Under the pieces are notes generated by a model. The model had not been told where the DNA came from. It searched no databases and was given only the letters and a program-made list of their open reading frames with translations. Positions 25,021-27,300 of a stretch of 27,300 nucleotides of DNA are shown in pieces (within the stretch, counting starts at the first letter, position 1; the number at the start of each line of letters is the position of its first letter). The position numbers were made by a program, and so were the translations under genes. The DNA is from Deltaproteobacteria bacterium (GTDB lineage: Bacteria; Desulfobacterota; DSM-4660; Desulfatiglandales; HGW-15): assembly GCA_019308985.1 (NCBI GenBank), contig JAFDHB010000045.1, forward strand, positions 1 to 27,300, read 5' to 3'.

Positions 25021-26752
25021 CCTCTCTTGCCTCATTGAGGAAGCTTCGCAGTTTCTCCTCCATCTCCCTGAACTCCGGCGACTCCCATTCACAATAGTTC
25101 CAGTCTATGAACATCTGCCTCAAGGATTGGAAGAACTTGAGTGCCTGGTCCTTGTCCGCAAAGCCGAACCGCCTCTGGAGGATATCCACCAGCAATCCAA
25201 ATACGTAAGCCTGTCGCTCCCTGCCGGTCACGCCGTCTATCCTGTCAAAGGCGTTCTGCTGCAAATACACGTGGTCCAGCAACTCGGCCTTTAGATAATA
25301 TTGGTAGTCATTCAATGAGGTGCCTTCCTCGCCCACCACTTTCATCATCTGCTCCACCTCCCTGCCCTTTGACAGGATCTCCCGGGCAACCCTCAGCATA
25401 TCCGGACTTGCAATCCCCGAGTAATTGCTCCAGCTTTCGTGGGGGTCTATGGATGGGAAACGCCTGGCATTGGCACGATTCCGGGAAAGCCCGTGAAAGG
25501 CCCCTACCACTTTCAGGGTCCCCTGTGTTACAGGTTCTTCGAAGGTCCCTCCTGCCGGGGAAACCGTTCCACCGATGGTTACAGAGCCCCTTTCTCCGTT
25601 GTACAGGACCACTGCTCCGGCCCTTTCATAGAAGCTAGCGATCCGCGACTCCAGGTAAGCCGGGTATGCCTCCTCCCCGGGGATTTCTTCCAGGCGACCC
25701 GAAATCTCCCTCATTGCCTGGGCCCACCTCGAGGTTGAATCGGCCAGCAACAGGACATCCAAACCCATCTGCCTGTAATACTCCGCGATTGTGATAGCCA
25801 TGTATACCGAGGATTCCCTGGCGGCCACCGGCATGGAGCTTGTGTTGCAGATTATGATCGTCCTCTCCATGAGGGAGCGGCCGGTCCTGGGATCCTCGAT
25901 TTGCGGAAACTCCCTCAGGATCTCTACGATCTCACCTGCCCTTTCACCACAGGCCGCGATAACGACCAGGTCAACCTCCGCGTGGCGTGCCGTTATGTGT
26001 TGGAGTACTGTTTTGCCGGCTCCAAAGGGACCGGGGATGCAGTATGTGCCGCCCTTGGCAATAGGGAACAGGGTATCTATGATCCTTATTCCGGTTATCA
26101 GCGTATCATCCGGCCTGAGTCTTTCGCTGTAGACCTGGATGGGCACCTTTATGGGCCAATGGAACATCATGCCCAGCTCCAGGATGTCCCCTCTTGGCGT
26201 CTCAACCCGCGCGATCGTATCCTCGAGACCGTAATCCCCTTCATCCGAGATGGACCTTATCTCGTACTCCTCCGTGGCCTGGAATGGAACCATTATGCGG
26301 TGCGTGATAATACCTTCCCTTACATAGCCCAAAAAGTGACCCCCAGAGACAACGTCTCCCACTTTTGCCGAGGGAACAAACCTCCATTTCCTGTTTCTAT
26401 CCAGGGCATCGAATGAAATTCCGCGGGGGATGAAAAAACCGAACCTTTCAGCGACACGCGGCAGAGGATTTTGCAAGCCATCGAAGACTTGACCGATCAA
26501 ACCGGGACCCAACTCCGCAGAAAGGAGTTCCCCTGTGAAGATCACCTCGTCTCCTACCCTCACCCCCAGGGTGTCTTCATAGACCTGAACTTCCGCAATA
26601 GGTCCCTGGATCCTGATCACCTCTGACTTGAGCCTGTGCTCACCCGAGACAATATGGGCGGTCTCGTTCTGCATTACCGGCCGGTTCATTTCAACCGTGA
26701 CCAGATCACCGTTGACACCTACTACCCTGCCGGTCTTCCTGCGGGCTACCAT
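24992..26752 (-). CDS. V/A-type ATPase catalytic subunit A
   Basis: A 586-residue catalytic subunit with the Walker A loop GPFGAGKT (241-248), the preceding [22 protein letters not shown], Walker B region [15 protein letters not shown] and the A-subunit insert [12 protein letters not shown]...SISDEG in the non-homologous region. [21 protein letters not shown] and [10 protein letters not shown] are also diagnostic. ATG 26752 gives the family N-terminus. It lies 43 bases after the DUF2764 gene and overlaps subunit B. Confidence 0.95.
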   Translation of the reverse strand: MVARRKTGRVVGVNGDLVTVEMNRPVMQNETAHIVSGEHRLKSEVIRIQGPIAEVQVYEDTLGVRVGDEVIFTGELLSAELGPGLIGQVFDGLQNPLPRVAERFGFFIPRGISFDALDRNRKWRFVPSAKVGDVVSGGHFLGYVREGIITHRIMVPFQATEEYEIRSISDEGDYGLEDTIARVETPRGDILELGMMFHWPIKVPIQVYSERLRPDDTLITGIRIIDTLFPIAKGGTYCIPGPFGAGKTVLQHITARHAEVDLVVIAACGERAGEIVEILREFPQIEDPRTGRSLMERTIIICNTSSMPVAARESSVYMAITIAEYYRQMGLDVLLLADSTSRWAQAMREISGRLEEIPGEEAYPAYLESRIASFYERAGAVVLYNGERGSVTIGGTVSPAGGTFEEPVTQGTLKVVGAFHGLSRNRANARRFPSIDPHESWSNYSGIASPDMLRVAREILSKGREVEQMMKVVGEEGTSLNDYQYYLKAELLDHVYLQQNAFDRIDGVTGRERQAYVFGLLVDILQRRFGFADKDQALKFFQSLRQMFIDWNYCEWESPEFREMEEKLRSFLNEAREDEKGLHSHS

Positions 26753-26795
26753 GGTAACATTCCAGTGTCTTTCAATGATTCAGGGCCTCCGCCTT

Positions 26796-27300
26796 TCACA
26801 AGCGTTCTCTCCCCTGGAGATTCCGGCTCAAGATCCTCTCCAAGACCGACCGGCCCTTTTCTTCACTGAATCCCCTTATTCTTTCCAGTATTTGAAGCTT
26901 CAGCCCGTAGATGATCAGGGCGGTGAGGTCAAAATAGTGGCCTGTCTCCATGTGGGCTAGAAAATCCCAGCGAATCCCCAACAGGGCGATTTCCTTCTCA
27001 TAGGGAGAAGCGGGTTGCAAGGCATTGTGGACCTCTTCTATCACGCCCGGTTCAAAGCCAGGGCGTTCCCTGATATATTTCTCTTCCCCTACGCCAAGGG
27101 CCCTCGCCCTCCATATTACCAGTTCATTCCTGAGCGTATTTTCAAAAGAGACCCAGCGCCTCAGGAAAGCATTGGTTACACCGTCTTGTGGAATGCGCTC
27201 TATGTCCAAAAGGCCCAGGCGGAGTTGTCCCCAATCCTCACCCGGAACCCATAGGGCACAACTTTCCAAGAACTCTTCATGGCTGAGAGGAGGGGCTTCT
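26796..27300 (-). CDS. DUF2764 family protein, V-ATPase-associated (5' end off window)
   Basis: The window edge cuts off the start; readable residues are PPLSHEEFLESC followed by a helix-rich chain ending RSVLERILSRNLQGRERL. PPxSHEEFLE is the usual early motif of DUF2764. This family is found next to the catalytic A subunit in the E-DUF2764-A-B-D-I-K type operons of Spirochaetes, Chlamydiae, Bacteroidetes and some Desulfobacterota, and may replace the C-type stalk-socket subunit. C and F subunits are not seen here. A TTG at 27269 lies inside the gene and is not the start. Confidence 0.78.
   Translation of the reverse strand, partial: EAPPLSHEEFLESCALWVPGEDWGQLRLGLLDIERIPQDGVTNAFLRRWVSFENTLRNELVIWRARALGVGEEKYIRERPGFEPGVIEEVHNALQPASPYEKEIALLGIRWDFLAHMETGHYFDLTALIIYGLKLQILERIRGFSEEKGRSVLERILSRNLQGRERL

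Overview
The window looks like a chromosomal segment of an anaerobic, Desulfobacterota-like (deltaproteobacterial) bacterium. This is inferred from gene content: a bacterial V/A-type ATPase operon with a DUF2764 gene, an acyl-CoA dehydrogenase/ETF operon, a one-subunit FMN-type glutamate synthase, a GlnB/GlnD pair and a GAF-ANTAR regulator. Coding density is high, codon use is fairly even, and I saw no tRNA, rRNA, CRISPR array, phage gene or transposase.

Layout. 1-113 (-) is the start of an MBL-fold hydrolase that runs off the left edge. 367-5789 (+) holds a membrane-anchored degenerate PHP-domain protein, asparagine synthase, a lipoprotein metallopeptidase of the putative-aminopeptidase family, and a GAF-ANTAR RNA-binding regulator. 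5875-6928 (-) holds a flavodoxin followed by a CueP-like copper-binding gene with an in-frame TGA exactly at a conserved metal-site cysteine and a SECIS-like hairpin just after it. 7289-9103 (+) is a glutamate-synthase-like gene whose leader carries a textbook ANTAR target: two hexaloop hairpins, the second overlapping an intrinsic terminator. 9147-12391 (-) is a compact operon: CBS-pair protein, CPA2 antiporter, a short nitrilase-like fragment, and a degenerate KaiC/RAD55-XRE-cupin fusion. 12682-15619 (-) is glnB-glnD. 15999-16463 (-) is a CYTH protein. 16608-20258 (-) is acyl-CoA dehydrogenase, EtfB, then an EtfA-XRE-cupin fusion. 20337-27300 (-) is the V-ATPase operon DUF2764-A-B-D-I-K plus a small Cys-rich ORF, with subunit I cut by one in-frame TAA.

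How it fits together. Several genes concern nitrogen: asparagine synthase, glutamate synthase, PII, GlnD and the ANTAR protein, and the ANTAR leader gives a direct regulatory link between two of them. The acyl-CoA dehydrogenase hands electrons to the adjacent ETF. The ETF alpha subunit carries its own DNA-binding and cupin domains, so it may report on its own redox or metabolic state. The V-ATPase and the CPA2 antiporter concern ion gradients, with a Na+-type ligand set visible in subunit K.

Most worth checking: the candidate selenoprotein CueP (with the caveat of a second lesion in its signal peptide), the ANTAR antiterminator leader, and the two enzyme-like/ATPase-like domains fused to XRE-cupin modules.
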